Shown: positions 34,457-43,469 of the stretch, piece by piece
How positions within the stretch are numbered: the first letter of the stretch is position 1
How the letters are laid out: the number at the start of each line of letters is the position of its first letter
Translations under genes and position numbers: made by a program
The notes under the pieces: model-generated
What the model was told of the DNA's origin: nothing
The model's database searches: none
The model's input: the letters and a program-made list of their open reading frames with translations, nothing else
NCBI RefSeq assembly: GCF_900109955.1
Contig: NZ_FOJB01000001.1
Span: 2,914,001-2,978,000, forward strand
Source: Aliiroseovarius sediminilitoris
Lineage (GTDB): Bacteria > Pseudomonadota > Alphaproteobacteria > Rhodobacterales > Rhodobacteraceae
Reading direction: 5' to 3'
DNA: 64,000 nucleotides

Positions 34457-35839
34457 ATGACCCTGACATTTGCCCCTGAGACTCCGGACGCCATTCCCCT
34501 GATTGCGATCGAAAAAGGTGATGAAACCGTTCTGAGCGCCCTGCCGGAACCCGCACGCGTCTGGGCACGCGCAAATGGCTTTCAGGGAACGTTGGGTGAA
34601 GTTTTGGTGGTGCCGGACGAAGACGGCGTGCCTGCGCTGGCCTTGGTCGGCAATGGTGACGAGGCGGCCCGTTCACGCAACCGCTTTGGTATGGCTGCGG
34701 CACGCGCCAAGCTGCCCAAAGGCACCTATCGCCTACAACACGCGTTGGACCCGACCGCGCTGGAAGAAGCCGCGCTTGGCTGGCTTTTGGAAGGGTATCG
34801 GTTCGACCGATACGCCGACCAGAAACGGCCCGAAGCGATGATCGTCGCACCCGACGGAATTGATGCAAAGCGGCTTGAGGTGATCGCGGCGGGTGAATCG
34901 CTGACCCGCGATCTGATCAACACGCCGACTGAAGATTTGGGGCCGGACCAACTGGAGCAGGCGATCACCACATTGGCGAAGGATCATGGCGCCAAGGTCA
35001 CTATCACCACAGGCGATGCGCTGCTCAGGGACAACTTGCCAATGATCCATGCCGTGGGCCGTGCCGCGGACCGTGCGCCCCGGCTGATCGATCTGCGCTG
35101 GGGGGATACAGGCCCGAAGCTGACACTGGTTGGCAAAGGCGTTTGTTTTGATACCGGGGGGCTGAACCTGAAACCCGGTGCGTCCATGGGCTTGATGAAA
35201 AAGGACATGGGCGGGGCGGCCACCGTGCTGGGTCTGGCGCATATGATCATGGCGCTTGGGCTGAAACTACAGCTTCGGGTCCTGATCCCGGCTGTGGAAA
35301 ACGCGGTCGCGGGCAATGCGTTTCGCCCCGGCGACATCCTGACCTCGCGCAAGGGTCTGACGGTCGAAGTGAACAACACCGATGCCGAAGGGCGTCTGGT
35401 CCTGGCCGATGCGCTGGCCTTGGCGGATGAAGAAAAGCCCGAGCTGATTGTATCGATGGCGACGTTGACCGGGGCCGCGCGGGTCGCGGTCGGCCCGGAC
35501 CTGTCGCCCTTCTATGCGACCCAGCCAGCCGATGCCGATGCGCTGCGCAAGGGGGCCACTGCGGCCGCGGACCCGGTATGGGAAATGCCCCTGTGGAAGC
35601 CCTATGAAACGATGATTGAACCCGGCATCGCCGATCTGGACAACGCGCCCAAGGGTGGCTTTGCCGGCTCGATCACCGCGGCGCTGTTTCTGAACCGATT
35701 TGTCACGGACACTTTGCGGTATATGCATTTCGACATCTATGGCTGGAACCCCAACGCCGCCCCTGCCCGCCCGAAGGGCGGGGTCGGAATGGGCGCACGA
35801 GCACTGCTGGCGGCCCTTCCTGACATGTTGGATCTGTGA
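34457..35839 (+). CDS. leucyl aminopeptidase family protein (M17)
   Basis: Zinc/manganese exopeptidase, 460 residues from ATG 34457 with GAGG upstream. Family signatures: GKGVCFDTGGLNLK with metal ligands, KKDMGGAA, and NTDAEGRL, the M17 hallmark carrying two acidic ligands. The N-terminal domain is the short alphaproteobacterial form, so it belongs to the PepB/LAP subgroup. Its stop overlaps the start of the NlpC/P60 gene (TGATG), suggesting a peptide-degrading pair, perhaps for cell-wall peptides. Confidence 0.93.
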   Translation: MTLTFAPETPDAIPLIAIEKGDETVLSALPEPARVWARANGFQGTLGEVLVVPDEDGVPALALVGNGDEAARSRNRFGMAAARAKLPKGTYRLQHALDPTALEEAALGWLLEGYRFDRYADQKRPEAMIVAPDGIDAKRLEVIAAGESLTRDLINTPTEDLGPDQLEQAITTLAKDHGAKVTITTGDALLRDNLPMIHAVGRAADRAPRLIDLRWGDTGPKLTLVGKGVCFDTGGLNLKPGASMGLMKKDMGGAATVLGLAHMIMALGLKLQLRVLIPAVENAVAGNAFRPGDILTSRKGLTVEVNNTDAEGRLVLADALALADEEKPELIVSMATLTGAARVAVGPDLSPFYATQPADADALRKGATAAADPVWEMPLWKPYETMIEPGIADLDNAPKGGFAGSITAALFLNRFVTDTLRYMHFDIYGWNPNAAPARPKGGVGMGARALLAALPDMLDL

Positions 35840-36660
35840 TGGATGCCCGCCTGACCCCCGCCAACGCGCGCGTCGCGCATGAAAGCCTGCGCGACCAAGT
35901 CGATGCACCTGAATATACGCAAGGCACATGGCACCGTATCGCGGGTGGTGTGGTGGATATACTGAAAGCCCCGAACGGCTCGCGCAACCGTCAGGCGCTG
36001 TTTGGCGAACGCGTGTTGCAGTTGGAGGACCACGATGGCTTTGCCTTCATGCAGGCCGAAAAGGACGGATATGTCGGCTATATCGCCTCGGCTTGCCTGA
36101 CTGACGACGTGCGGGCAACTCATTGGGTCTGCACGCTTGGCTCGCATCTCTACCCTGCCCCTGACATGAAACAACACGAAGTGGATGCGCTGTCATTTGG
36201 TGCACAAGTAACCATCGTCGCCACTGCCAATCGGTTTTCGGAGACCGATACCGGGCTTTTCGTGCCGACAGCGCATCTTTGCCCGGTTGGGACGCCGCAT
36301 GGCGATACTGTCACCAATGCCGAGCTGTTTCTGGGCACGCCCTACCTGTGGGGCGGCAACTCGCGCGCGGGCATCGATTGTTCGGGTCTGGTGCAAGCCG
36401 CGCTTCTGGCAGCGGGCTATGAGTGCCCCGGTGACAGCGACATGCAGGAAACGCTGGGCACCGCGATTGCCGAGGACGCACCGCTTGAACGCGGTGATCT
36501 GTTGTTCTGGAAGGGTCATGTTGCAGTGGTGGTCGATCAAATGCGCATGATCCATGCCAACGCATATCATATGGCCGTTGCCTATGAAGACATCGCCGCC
36601 GGGGTCGCCCGCATCGAAGCGCAAGGCGACGGGCCGGTCACGGCGCGTCGGCGGCTCTGA
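35839..36660 (+). CDS. C40 family (NlpC/P60) peptidase
   Basis: A 273-residue peptidase with two SH3-like regions (about 30-75 and 95-145) and a C-terminal NlpC/P60 domain. The catalytic Cys is in IDCSGL (about residue 181), with His in GHVAVVV (about 230) and a third polar residue in HANAYH. Such enzymes cleave gamma-D-Glu-meso-DAP bonds in muropeptides. No signal peptide is seen, so it probably recycles cytoplasmic murein peptides, in keeping with its coupling to the aminopeptidase. GTG one codon earlier is an alternative start. Confidence 0.9.
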   Translation: MDARLTPANARVAHESLRDQVDAPEYTQGTWHRIAGGVVDILKAPNGSRNRQALFGERVLQLEDHDGFAFMQAEKDGYVGYIASACLTDDVRATHWVCTLGSHLYPAPDMKQHEVDALSFGAQVTIVATANRFSETDTGLFVPTAHLCPVGTPHGDTVTNAELFLGTPYLWGGNSRAGIDCSGLVQAALLAAGYECPGDSDMQETLGTAIAEDAPLERGDLLFWKGHVAVVVDQMRMIHANAYHMAVAYEDIAAGVARIEAQGDGPVTARRRL

Positions 36661-36663
36661 CCT

Positions 36664-37005
36664 TTATTCAACGGCACGGATCAGCTTTCGTTCCAGCACC
36701 CTGAGCACAGCCTGCAAATCGCTGCCACGTTTCAGGATGCGCCCGTCCATACCGATCACCGCATACTGCCCCTGTCGATTCCGCAGCTTGGGGCGTTTTT
36801 CGATCCGGTAAAGAGGCGTTTCCGCAGTGCGCCGAAAGACCGAGAAAATCGCGACCTCGCGCAGAAAGCTCATCCCATAGTCACGCCATTCGCCAGCGGC
36901 GACCATGCGTCCATAAAGGCCCATAATGGTGCCAAGTTCCCTACGATGAAAGACAACTTGGTCGTCCGGTTGGCCCTGCCCGGGGAAGGGCGTCAAGTTT
37001 TGCAT
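36664..37005 (-). CDS. DUF2794 domain-containing protein
   Basis: A 113-residue protein almost entirely covered by DUF2794, with the characteristic segments FRRTAETPLYRIEKRPKLR and QYAVIGMDGRILKRG. The family is confined to alphaproteobacteria and has no known function. I choose ATG 37005, 7 nt after GAAGG; an ATG two codons upstream is the other option. Convergent with the NlpC/P60 gene with a 3-bp gap. Confidence 0.88.
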   Translation of the reverse strand: MQNLTPFPGQGQPDDQVVFHRRELGTIMGLYGRMVAAGEWRDYGMSFLREVAIFSVFRRTAETPLYRIEKRPKLRNRQGQYAVIGMDGRILKRGSDLQAVLRVLERKLIRAVE

Positions 37006-37339
37006 GTTCATACCTTCAGCTTGCCGATCAAAGGTGAACAAATCAATCCCTGCCCAGATTTGGTCGCGTTTTCGTGCGGAAGAAACCACAGGGCTTCCTT
37101 TTTGACGCCGCGTTAACCCGCCATATCTGAGCCTGTAGAGAGAGCGTGAGCTCAGCCCGGTGTCGTGGTAACAGCCCCCACCCAGTTTGCGGCACCGGGT
37201 CTACTTTCTTAGGGCGTCCGTTTTCCGCACACTATCCGACACCGACAACGATGCGACCGGGCGGGCGCGTGCAATGACACAACACTATTGACCGAACGGT
37301 CAGCTTTGTGCATCCTCGTCAGAACACGTGGGGGGGAAC
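37006..37339. other. 334-bp divergent region with a dyad-rich segment and a TetR-type operator
   Basis: Between the DUF2794 gene and paaI. Around 37127-37206 several pairings can be drawn: CTGAGC with GCTCAG, GTAGA with TCTAC, and CCCGGTG with CACCGGG around a GGTAACAGCC-containing loop. This could be a small structured RNA or an mRNA leader. I cannot assign it to a known family. The paaI-proximal half holds the palindrome at 37289-37302. Confidence 0.35.
37289..37302. promoter_or_regulatory. palindromic operator upstream of paaI, probable TetR/PaaR site
   Basis: Perfect 14-bp palindrome TGACCG-AA-CGGTCA, 37 bp before the paaI start. TetR-family repressors of phenylacetate catabolism recognise ACCG/CGGT-type dyads, and a TetR gene closes this operon. 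Likely autoregulation. Confidence 0.6.
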
Positions 37340-37771
37340 ATGACGCCACAAGACCGTGCAGAACGCGCCGCCAAGGCGATGTGGGACGACGATCCCGCCT
37401 CGCAAGGCTTGGGCATGTCATTGGACCGGATCGGCCCTGGACATGCTGTTATCTCGATGAAAGTTCGCGGCAATATGGTGAATGGGCACGGGATATGTCA
37501 CGGCGGGTTCATATTCACCTTGGCCGACAGCGCCTTCGCCTTTGCCTGCAACAGCTACAACCACTGTGTTGTCGCGCAACACAACTCGATCACCTACCTA
37601 ATGCCCGGCAAACTGGGTGAATTGCTGACCGCAACGGCCAGCGAGACAAGCCGGACCGGGCGATCCGGGATCTATGACGTAACCGTCACCGGAGAAGACG
37701 GGCGCAATGTGGCCCTTTTTCGCGGCCATTCGCGCCAGATTTCCGGCACGCATTTCGACGAAGACGCCTGA
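37340..37771 (+). CDS. paaI: hydroxyphenylacetyl-CoA thioesterase PaaI
   Basis: Hot-dog thioesterase, 143 residues from ATG 37340 behind a GGGGGGG purine tract. The signature GHGICHGGFIFTLADSAFAF includes the HGGxxxxLADsA motif of PaaI. It hydrolyses dead-end CoA thioesters that block phenylacetate degradation. First gene of a paaI-paaK-tetR operon; the paaABCDE epoxidase genes are not in the window. Confidence 0.93.
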   Translation: MTPQDRAERAAKAMWDDDPASQGLGMSLDRIGPGHAVISMKVRGNMVNGHGICHGGFIFTLADSAFAFACNSYNHCVVAQHNSITYLMPGKLGELLTATASETSRTGRSGIYDVTVTGEDGRNVALFRGHSRQISGTHFDEDA

Positions 37772-37806
37772 CATTGGGCGGGACGCCGACCCGCCGGAGG
37801 AGAGAC

Positions 37807-39114
37807 ATGAAGGACCTGACGCCCCGCAAGGAAGACCTGGACCCGATCGAAATCGCATCGCGCGACGAGATCGCCGCCCTTCAGCTTCAGCGCATGAAGT
37901 GGTCGTTGAAACACGCCTATGACAATGTGCCGTTTTATCGCAAAAGCTTCGATGACGCGGGCGTGCACCCCGACGATCTGCAAAACCTGTCTGACCTGGC
38001 AAAGTTCCCCTTCACCGTGAAACAAGACCTGCGCGACAATTACCCGTTTGGTCTGTTTGCCGTGCCACGAAGCGCGATTGCGCGCGTTCACGCAAGCTCG
38101 GGCACGACAGGACAGCCGACGGTGGTTGGCTATACCAAAAACGATCTGGCGATGTGGTCCACGGTGGTCGCGCGCTGTATGCGCGCCTCGGGGCTGCGCC
38201 CGGGCGATGTGCTGCACAACGCTTATGGTTATGGTCTGTTTACAGGTGGTTTGGGCGTGCATGGCGGGGCCGAGGCGCTGGGTCTGACGGTGGTTCCCGT
38301 GTCCGGCGGCATGACCCAACGCCAAGTGCGCCTGATCGAAGATTTCCGCGCCGATGGCATCACCGTGACGCCGTCTTACGCGCTTTCGATCCTGGACGAA
38401 TACGCAAAGCAGGGGCTTGATCCACGCAAGAGCCCGCTGAAGGTCGGTATTTTCGGGGCCGAGCCATGGACCAACAACATGCGCCGCGAGATTGAGGAAG
38501 CGTTCGACATGCACGCGGTCGATATCTATGGCCTGTCCGAGGTAATCGGGCCGGGCGTCGCCAATGAATGCGTCGAAACCAAGGACGGCCTGCACATCTG
38601 GGAAGACCATTTCTATCCCGAGATCATCAACCCGGACACCGGCGAGGTGGTCGAGGATGGCGAACTGGGCGAGCTTGTGTTCACCTCACTGACCAAGGAA
38701 GGCTTTCCGATCATCCGCTATCGCACCCGCGACCTGACCCGCCTGTTGCCGGGCACCGCGCGGTCGATGCAGCGGATGGAAAAGATCACCGGGCGGTCGG
38801 ATGACATGATCATTCTGCGCGGCGTCAACGTTTTCCCGACCCAGATCGAAGAACAGTTGATGGACGTTCCCGCGCTCAGCCCGCATTTCCAGATCGAACT
38901 GACCCGCCCCGGCCGGATGGACGAGATGCATGTTCACGTCGAGATGGCCGAGGGGCTGCCGCAAGAGGGTGCCGAGGCGGCCGCCCGCGCCTTGTCGGCC
39001 AAGATCAAATCCAATGTCGGTGTCAGCGCCAAGGTGCATGTTGCCGACGGGGGCAAGGTTGCACGCAGTGAAGGGAAAGCTGTAAGGGTCGTCGACAACC
39101 GCCCGAAGGAGTGA
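37807..39114 (+). CDS. paaK: phenylacetate-CoA ligase
   Basis: Activates phenylacetate to phenylacetyl-CoA with ATP. It has 435 residues from ATG 37807, preceded by CCGGAGGAGAG. AMP-binding motif ASSGTTGQPTVV at about 95-106, YGLSEVIGPGVA near 240, and the C-terminal hinge region YRTRDLTRLLPG near 300. Residue length and motifs are those of PaaK. It lies 35 bp after paaI. Confidence 0.96.
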   Translation: MKDLTPRKEDLDPIEIASRDEIAALQLQRMKWSLKHAYDNVPFYRKSFDDAGVHPDDLQNLSDLAKFPFTVKQDLRDNYPFGLFAVPRSAIARVHASSGTTGQPTVVGYTKNDLAMWSTVVARCMRASGLRPGDVLHNAYGYGLFTGGLGVHGGAEALGLTVVPVSGGMTQRQVRLIEDFRADGITVTPSYALSILDEYAKQGLDPRKSPLKVGIFGAEPWTNNMRREIEEAFDMHAVDIYGLSEVIGPGVANECVETKDGLHIWEDHFYPEIINPDTGEVVEDGELGELVFTSLTKEGFPIIRYRTRDLTRLLPGTARSMQRMEKITGRSDDMIILRGVNVFPTQIEEQLMDVPALSPHFQIELTRPGRMDEMHVHVEMAEGLPQEGAEAAARALSAKIKSNVGVSAKVHVADGGKVARSEGKAVRVVDNRPKE

Positions 39115-39117
39115 CCG

Positions 39118-39696
39118 ATGCCACGAGGGATCGCCCGCGACCATGAAGAGAAACGCGCCGCTATCCGCAAGGGGGCGGCCGCCTATTTCGCTGAACACGG
39201 GTTCGACCGCGCCTCCATGACAGCGGCGGCCAAGCATTGTGGCGTGTCGAAAGCGCTGATCTATCACTATTACGACAGCAAGGAAGCGCTGCTTTTCGAC
39301 ATCCTCGACACGCATCTATCTGGGCTCGTGGCCGAGGTCGAAGCCGCCCCGCGCACCGACGGGTTGCGCGGTCTTGTACGGGCGATCCTTCAGGCCTATC
39401 GCGGTGCAGATGCCGAACACAAACTGCAACTGGACAGCCTTTCCGTGCTGGAACCGGATCAGCAGGCCCCGCTGATCAATCTTCAGCGCCGCCTGATCGA
39501 CATGATGGGCGCCGCCCTGCAAAACGAAGCACCCGAGGCATTTGAGGGCAACCGCAACCTGCGCGCGGTAACGATGTCGGTTTTCGGCATCCTGAACTGG
39601 TATTACATGTGGAACCGGCCCGGCAAAGGGCTGGATCGTGACGAATATGCCGACCTTGTCACGGACCTGGTTCTGGGTGGAATCCACGCGCTATGA
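39118..39696 (+). CDS. TetR family transcriptional regulator (PaaR-like)
   Basis: A 192-residue repressor: N-terminal helix-turn-helix with GFDRASMTAAAKHCGVSKAL (about 28-47) and YHYYDSKEALLFDIL, then a ligand-binding helical domain. It begins 3 bp after paaK, so it is part of the operon. Phenylacetyl-CoA is the likely inducer by analogy with TetR-type PaaR. The palindrome before paaI is the likely operator. Confidence 0.9.
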   Translation: MPRGIARDHEEKRAAIRKGAAAYFAEHGFDRASMTAAAKHCGVSKALIYHYYDSKEALLFDILDTHLSGLVAEVEAAPRTDGLRGLVRAILQAYRGADAEHKLQLDSLSVLEPDQQAPLINLQRRLIDMMGAALQNEAPEAFEGNRNLRAVTMSVFGILNWYYMWNRPGKGLDRDEYADLVTDLVLGGIHAL

Positions 39697-39841
39697 CGCG
39701 CCGCCTGCACCTTGAACGCGACTTAGGGACCAATCGGCATCACCTGCAAGGCTTGCCATCGCGGTCATCATAAACACTATGGCTCGATTGATGGGCGTGG
39801 ATTGGGCGTCTTGGATGCGGGCGCCCTTTTGTATCATTGGG

Positions 39842-40120
39842 TCAGGAACACCAGACCCGGTCGATAATGCCATCCTCATCAACAGAGATATTCAGCCTGT
39901 CGGGGCGATAATCCTGTGTCAGCGTTATACCGGGTTTCACGACCCTCGTCGCATGTGGCAGGTCAACTTCGCGCAGGGTTCCCGCATCCTGTCCAACCAG
40001 TCCGCGGAAACGGTCCTGCCCACAATTGGGGATGAAGGTGTCTGGCGCTGGCACCGGAGGCGTTGTTGCCAGACATCCGGTCAGGGCCAAAAGGGTGGTC
40101 AGGAAAGTGAAGAGCCTCAT
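39842..40120 (-). CDS. I78 family peptidase inhibitor-like lipoprotein
   Basis: A 92-residue protein from the ATG after AGGGGGT. A lipoprotein signal with lipobox LTGC (Cys16) would tether it to a membrane. The C-terminal half matches the I78 inhibitor pattern: CGQDRFRGLVGQ, PHATRVVKPG, and DYRPDRLNISVDEDG, ending VWC. I78 members inhibit serine proteases such as the Aspergillus elastase. Longer in-frame extensions lack a signal. Convergent with the TetR gene across 145 bp that holds nothing I can name. Confidence 0.82.
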   Translation of the reverse strand: MRLFTFLTTLLALTGCLATTPPVPAPDTFIPNCGQDRFRGLVGQDAGTLREVDLPHATRVVKPGITLTQDYRPDRLNISVDEDGIIDRVWCS

Positions 40121-40231
40121 ACCCCCTATTTGCCTTGCAATGTCGTGACATGGCAAGGGCAGGTCGCACCGAGGTTGAAAATCCCGCGCCTTTCCCGCAA
40201 CCTGCCTGTAACATAGAATAGGAGAGACACC

Positions 40232-41344
40232 ATGCGCACCCGTGCAGCCGTCGCCGTGGAAGCCGGCAAACCGCTTGAGATTATGGAGGTGAACCTTGAC
40301 GGCCCGAAAGCGGGCGAGGTTCTGGTAGAGATCAAGGCCACCGGTCTTTGTCACACCGATCTGTTTACCCTGTCAGGTGCAGACCCAGAAGGCTTGTTTC
40401 CCGCGATCCTGGGCCATGAAGGTGCCGGTGTGGTGGTCGAGGTCGGGCCAGGTGTCACCTCACTTCAGGTTGGCGATCACGTGATCCCGCTTTACACACC
40501 CGAATGTCGTGAATGCGAGTACTGTCTGAACCCGAAAACCAACCTGTGCCAGTCGATCCGATCGACACAGGGACAGGGCCTGATGCCTGACGGGACCAGC
40601 CGCTTCTCGATGCTCGATGGAACGCCGATCCTGCATTATATGGGCTGTTCCACATTTGCGAACCACACTGTGCTGCCCGAAATAGCATTGGCGAAAGTGC
40701 GCAAGGACGCTCCGTTTGACAAGATTTGCTATATCGGTTGCGGCGTGACCACGGGCATTGGCGCTGTGATCAACACCGCGAAGGTCGAAATCGGATCCAC
40801 CGCGATTGTGTTCGGGCTGGGAGGGATCGGCCTGAACGTATTGCAGGGCCTGCGTATGGCCGGGGCGGATCAGATCGTCGGTGTGGACCTGAACGATTCA
40901 AAAATCGAGATGGCGACCCGGTTCGGCATGACCCATTTCGTGAACCCCTCGAAAGTCGAGGGTGATCTGGTCGCCCATCTGGTCGAACTAACAGGCGGTG
41001 GCGCGGATTATACCTTCGATGCCACCGGGAATGTCGGCGTCATGCGCACCGCATTGGAAAGCGCGCACAAGGGATGGGGCGAAAGCGTCATCATCGGCGT
41101 GGCGCCTGCCGGTGCCGAAATCTCGACCCGCCCCTTCCAACTGGTCACGGGGCGTGTCTGGCGCGGCACAGCCTTCGGTGGCGCGCGAGGTCGCACGGAC
41201 GTGCCGCAGATCGTCGATTGGTATATGGACGGCAAGATCGAGATTGACCCGATGATCACCCACACAATGGGTCTGGACGACATCAACAAGGGGTTCGACT
41301 TGATGCATGCGGGTGAAAGCATCCGCGGCGTCGTCCTTTATTGA
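40232..41344 (+). CDS. adhI: S-(hydroxymethyl)glutathione dehydrogenase / class III alcohol dehydrogenase
   Basis: Oxidises the glutathione adduct of formaldehyde and also reduces S-nitrosoglutathione. It has 370 residues with catalytic zinc ligands in GLCHTD and GHEGAG, a structural zinc cluster [15 protein letters not shown] near 91-105, and the NAD-binding [12 protein letters not shown] near 194. GGAGAG precedes the ATG. The partner hydrolase fghA lies 3.3 kb downstream. An intrinsic terminator follows. Confidence 0.96.
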   Translation: MRTRAAVAVEAGKPLEIMEVNLDGPKAGEVLVEIKATGLCHTDLFTLSGADPEGLFPAILGHEGAGVVVEVGPGVTSLQVGDHVIPLYTPECRECEYCLNPKTNLCQSIRSTQGQGLMPDGTSRFSMLDGTPILHYMGCSTFANHTVLPEIALAKVRKDAPFDKICYIGCGVTTGIGAVINTAKVEIGSTAIVFGLGGIGLNVLQGLRMAGADQIVGVDLNDSKIEMATRFGMTHFVNPSKVEGDLVAHLVELTGGGADYTFDATGNVGVMRTALESAHKGWGESVIIGVAPAGAEISTRPFQLVTGRVWRGTAFGGARGRTDVPQIVDWYMDGKIEIDPMITHTMGLDDINKGFDLMHAGESIRGVVLY

Positions 41345-41373
41345 CGCACCACCTGACTGGAAGAAACGTCAAA

Positions 41374-41413
41374 GGTGGCAGGACACCGCAAGGTCGCCTG
41401 CCCCACTTTTTTT
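41374..41413 (+). terminator. intrinsic terminator after adhI
   Basis: Stem built from GTGGCAGG and CCTGCCCCAC, followed by seven T residues (41407-41413). The last arm can instead pair as CCCCAC-T7-GTGGGG (41401-41419), which would act on the other strand. Confidence 0.8.
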
Positions 41414-41442
41414 GTGGGGTTGTGTCGCAGAGAAAAACCCAT

Positions 41443-41463
41443 AAATTAGAACCGTTCTAATTT
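41443..41463. promoter_or_regulatory. Irr box (iron control element) upstream of mbfA
   Basis: A 21-bp near-perfect palindrome, AAATTAGAAC-C-GTTCTAATTT, containing TTAGAA-N3-TTCTAA, the established Irr recognition pattern of alphaproteobacteria. It ends at the mbfA ribosome binding site (AGGAG, 41464-41468), 13 bp before the start codon, a placement that suits repression under low iron. Confidence 0.88.
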
Positions 41464-41476
41464 AGGAGCCTATGTC

Positions 41477-42454
41477 ATGCTATCTGGCACCCTTAACCGT
41501 CGTCGTTTTTCGGACCTGTCTGAACAGGAAATTCTGGCCCTTGCCATCTCGAACGAGGAAGACGACGCGCGTATTTATCGTCAGTATGCCGAACTCCTGC
41601 GCACAGACTATCCAGCCTCGGCCAAGGTGTTTGATGGCATGGCCGAGGAAGAGGACGAGCATCGGCGCTTGTTGATTGATGCCCACAAGGCACGGTTTGG
41701 GGATATGATCCCACTGATCCGGCGCGAGCATGTCGCGGGGTTCTATGCCCGCCGCCCGGTGTGGCTGGTGGAAAATCTGGGGCTTGAAACCATCCGGGGC
41801 GAGGCCCGCGAGATGGAACGACAGGCCGAACAGTTCTATCGCAAGGCCGCTGATCGCACGTCGGATGCCAATGTCCGCAAGCTGTTGGGTGATCTTGCCG
41901 CCGCCGAAGCCGATCACGGCAATGTCGCAGGGCAGTTGGAAGCCGACCACCTGAGCGGCGATGCCCGGTCGGAAGAAGATGCAGACGCCCATCGCCAGTT
42001 CGTTTTGACATGGGTGCAACCGGGCCTTGCGGGCTTGATGGATGGGTCGGTCTCGACCCTTGCACCAATCTTTGCCACCGCCTTCGCCACGCAGGACACG
42101 CACACAACCTTTCTTGTGGGGCTGGCTGCCAGTGTTGGCGCCGGCATTTCGATGGGCTTCACCGAGGCCGCGTCAGACGACGGCGAACTGTCGGGGCGCG
42201 GCAGCCCCGTGAAGCGCGGCTTTGCGTCCGGCATCATGACGACGCTGGGCGGGCTTGGACATGCCCTGCCCTATCTGATCACCGATTTCTGGACCGCGAC
42301 GACCATCGCCATTATTGTCGTGTTCATCGAGCTTTGGGCCATCGTCTGGATCCAGAACCGTTTTATGCAAACCCCGTTCATGCGAGCCACGCTGCAAGTG
42401 GTCGTTGGCGGCGCGCTGGTCTTTGCTGCGGGGGCGTTGATCGGGGGCGGTTGA
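41477..42454 (+). CDS. mbfA: membrane-bound ferritin-like iron exporter MbfA
   Basis: A 325-residue protein with an N-terminal ferritin-like (erythrin-vacuolar iron transport) domain, about 1-145, rich in E-x2-H/E iron ligands such as EEEDEHRRLL, and a C-terminal VIT1-like membrane domain with about five helices from about 170. In Agrobacterium and Bradyrhizobium MbfA exports iron and protects against iron-induced oxidative damage. The Irr box at the ribosome site implies expression when iron is replete. Confidence 0.93.
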   Translation: MLSGTLNRRRFSDLSEQEILALAISNEEDDARIYRQYAELLRTDYPASAKVFDGMAEEEDEHRRLLIDAHKARFGDMIPLIRREHVAGFYARRPVWLVENLGLETIRGEAREMERQAEQFYRKAADRTSDANVRKLLGDLAAAEADHGNVAGQLEADHLSGDARSEEDADAHRQFVLTWVQPGLAGLMDGSVSTLAPIFATAFATQDTHTTFLVGLAASVGAGISMGFTEAASDDGELSGRGSPVKRGFASGIMTTLGGLGHALPYLITDFWTATTIAIIVVFIELWAIVWIQNRFMQTPFMRATLQVVVGGALVFAAGALIGGG

Positions 42455-42542
42455 CGTCAGCTTCGCCGCACAAAAAGCGTTAGCACACCGCAAGATGCAC
42501 AGACATCTCGTCAATGCGTAATCCTCATGCTAGGGCTGGGCA

Positions 42543-43469
42543 ATGATAGATGTTCTGTTGCAAACACTCCCTTTCTTTGCCGTCATCGGACTGGGTTTCG
42601 GGGCCGCTGCGCGCGGCTTTTTCCCGCCTGAGGCCACGGCCTATCTGACGCGCTTCGTATTCTACTTCGCGCTTTCGGCCATGCTGTTTCGCTTTTCCGC
42701 CAATCTTGGCCTGTCCGAGGTCGTCAGTTGGCCATTCATCTGGGCCTACGCGCTTGGCGGTGGGGCAGTCTATCTGTTGGCCACCGCCGTCGCCCTGTTC
42801 CGCAGACGCGGGCTGGAAGAAGCAGCCGTCGAAGCGCAATGCGCGGTCATTGGCAACACCGGCTTTCTGGGGGTGCCGATGCTGGCGCTGCTTATGGGCG
42901 AAGCGGCCATAGGCCCCGTGATGCTGGTTCTGGCCGTCGATCTGTTCCTGTTCGGCAGTCTGATCGTGATCCTGATCACCGGATCGCGCGACGGGCGGAT
43001 CAGCCCGGCGGTTCTGGGAACGGTGGGTAAAGGGCTGATCACCAACCCGATGATTGTCTCGATGGCGCTTGGATTTGCATGGGCCGCATCCGGCTGGGCT
43101 TTGCCAGAACCGGTCAGTCGGTTTCTGGACCTGCTCGCAGGTGCCTCGACGCCCGGTGCCTTGTTTGCCATTGGCGCATCCCTTGCGGCCAAATCCGCCG
43201 AACGGATCAGAACTGCGGTATGGCTGTCTTTCGCCAAGCTGATCCTGCACCCGCTGGCCGTCGGCATTCTGGCATTCCTTGTCTTTCCGGTGGACATGTT
43301 CTCGGCCAGTGTCATGGTCGCCGCAGCAGGGCTTCCGGTGGCGGGCAACGTCTATATCCTGGCCCAGCACTACGGCGTTGCGCCGCAGCGCGTTTCGTCG
43401 GCTATCCTGATATCGACAAGCGCATCGATTCTAACCGTTTCTGCCATTCTTGCCTGGTTGTCCCCATGA
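42543..43469 (+). CDS. AEC family transporter
   Basis: A 308-residue, ten-helix carrier of the auxin efflux carrier/malate permease family. The conserved NTGFLGVPM in helix 4 and the symmetric TPGALFAIGASL and AAGLPVAGNVY segments identify it. Substrates in the family are organic acids. The ribosome site is AGGGCTGGG. Its stop overlaps the nnrS-like start (ATGA), so they are coupled. Confidence 0.88.
   Translation: MIDVLLQTLPFFAVIGLGFGAAARGFFPPEATAYLTRFVFYFALSAMLFRFSANLGLSEVVSWPFIWAYALGGGAVYLLATAVALFRRRGLEEAAVEAQCAVIGNTGFLGVPMLALLMGEAAIGPVMLVLAVDLFLFGSLIVILITGSRDGRISPAVLGTVGKGLITNPMIVSMALGFAWAASGWALPEPVSRFLDLLAGASTPGALFAIGASLAAKSAERIRTAVWLSFAKLILHPLAVGILAFLVFPVDMFSASVMVAAAGLPVAGNVYILAQHYGVAPQRVSSAILISTSASILTVSAILAWLSP

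Noticed and set aside
41401-41419. CCCCAC-T7-GTGGGG as an independent regulatory dyad
   Set aside because: It is more simply part of the adhI terminator, with the T-run forming its tail.
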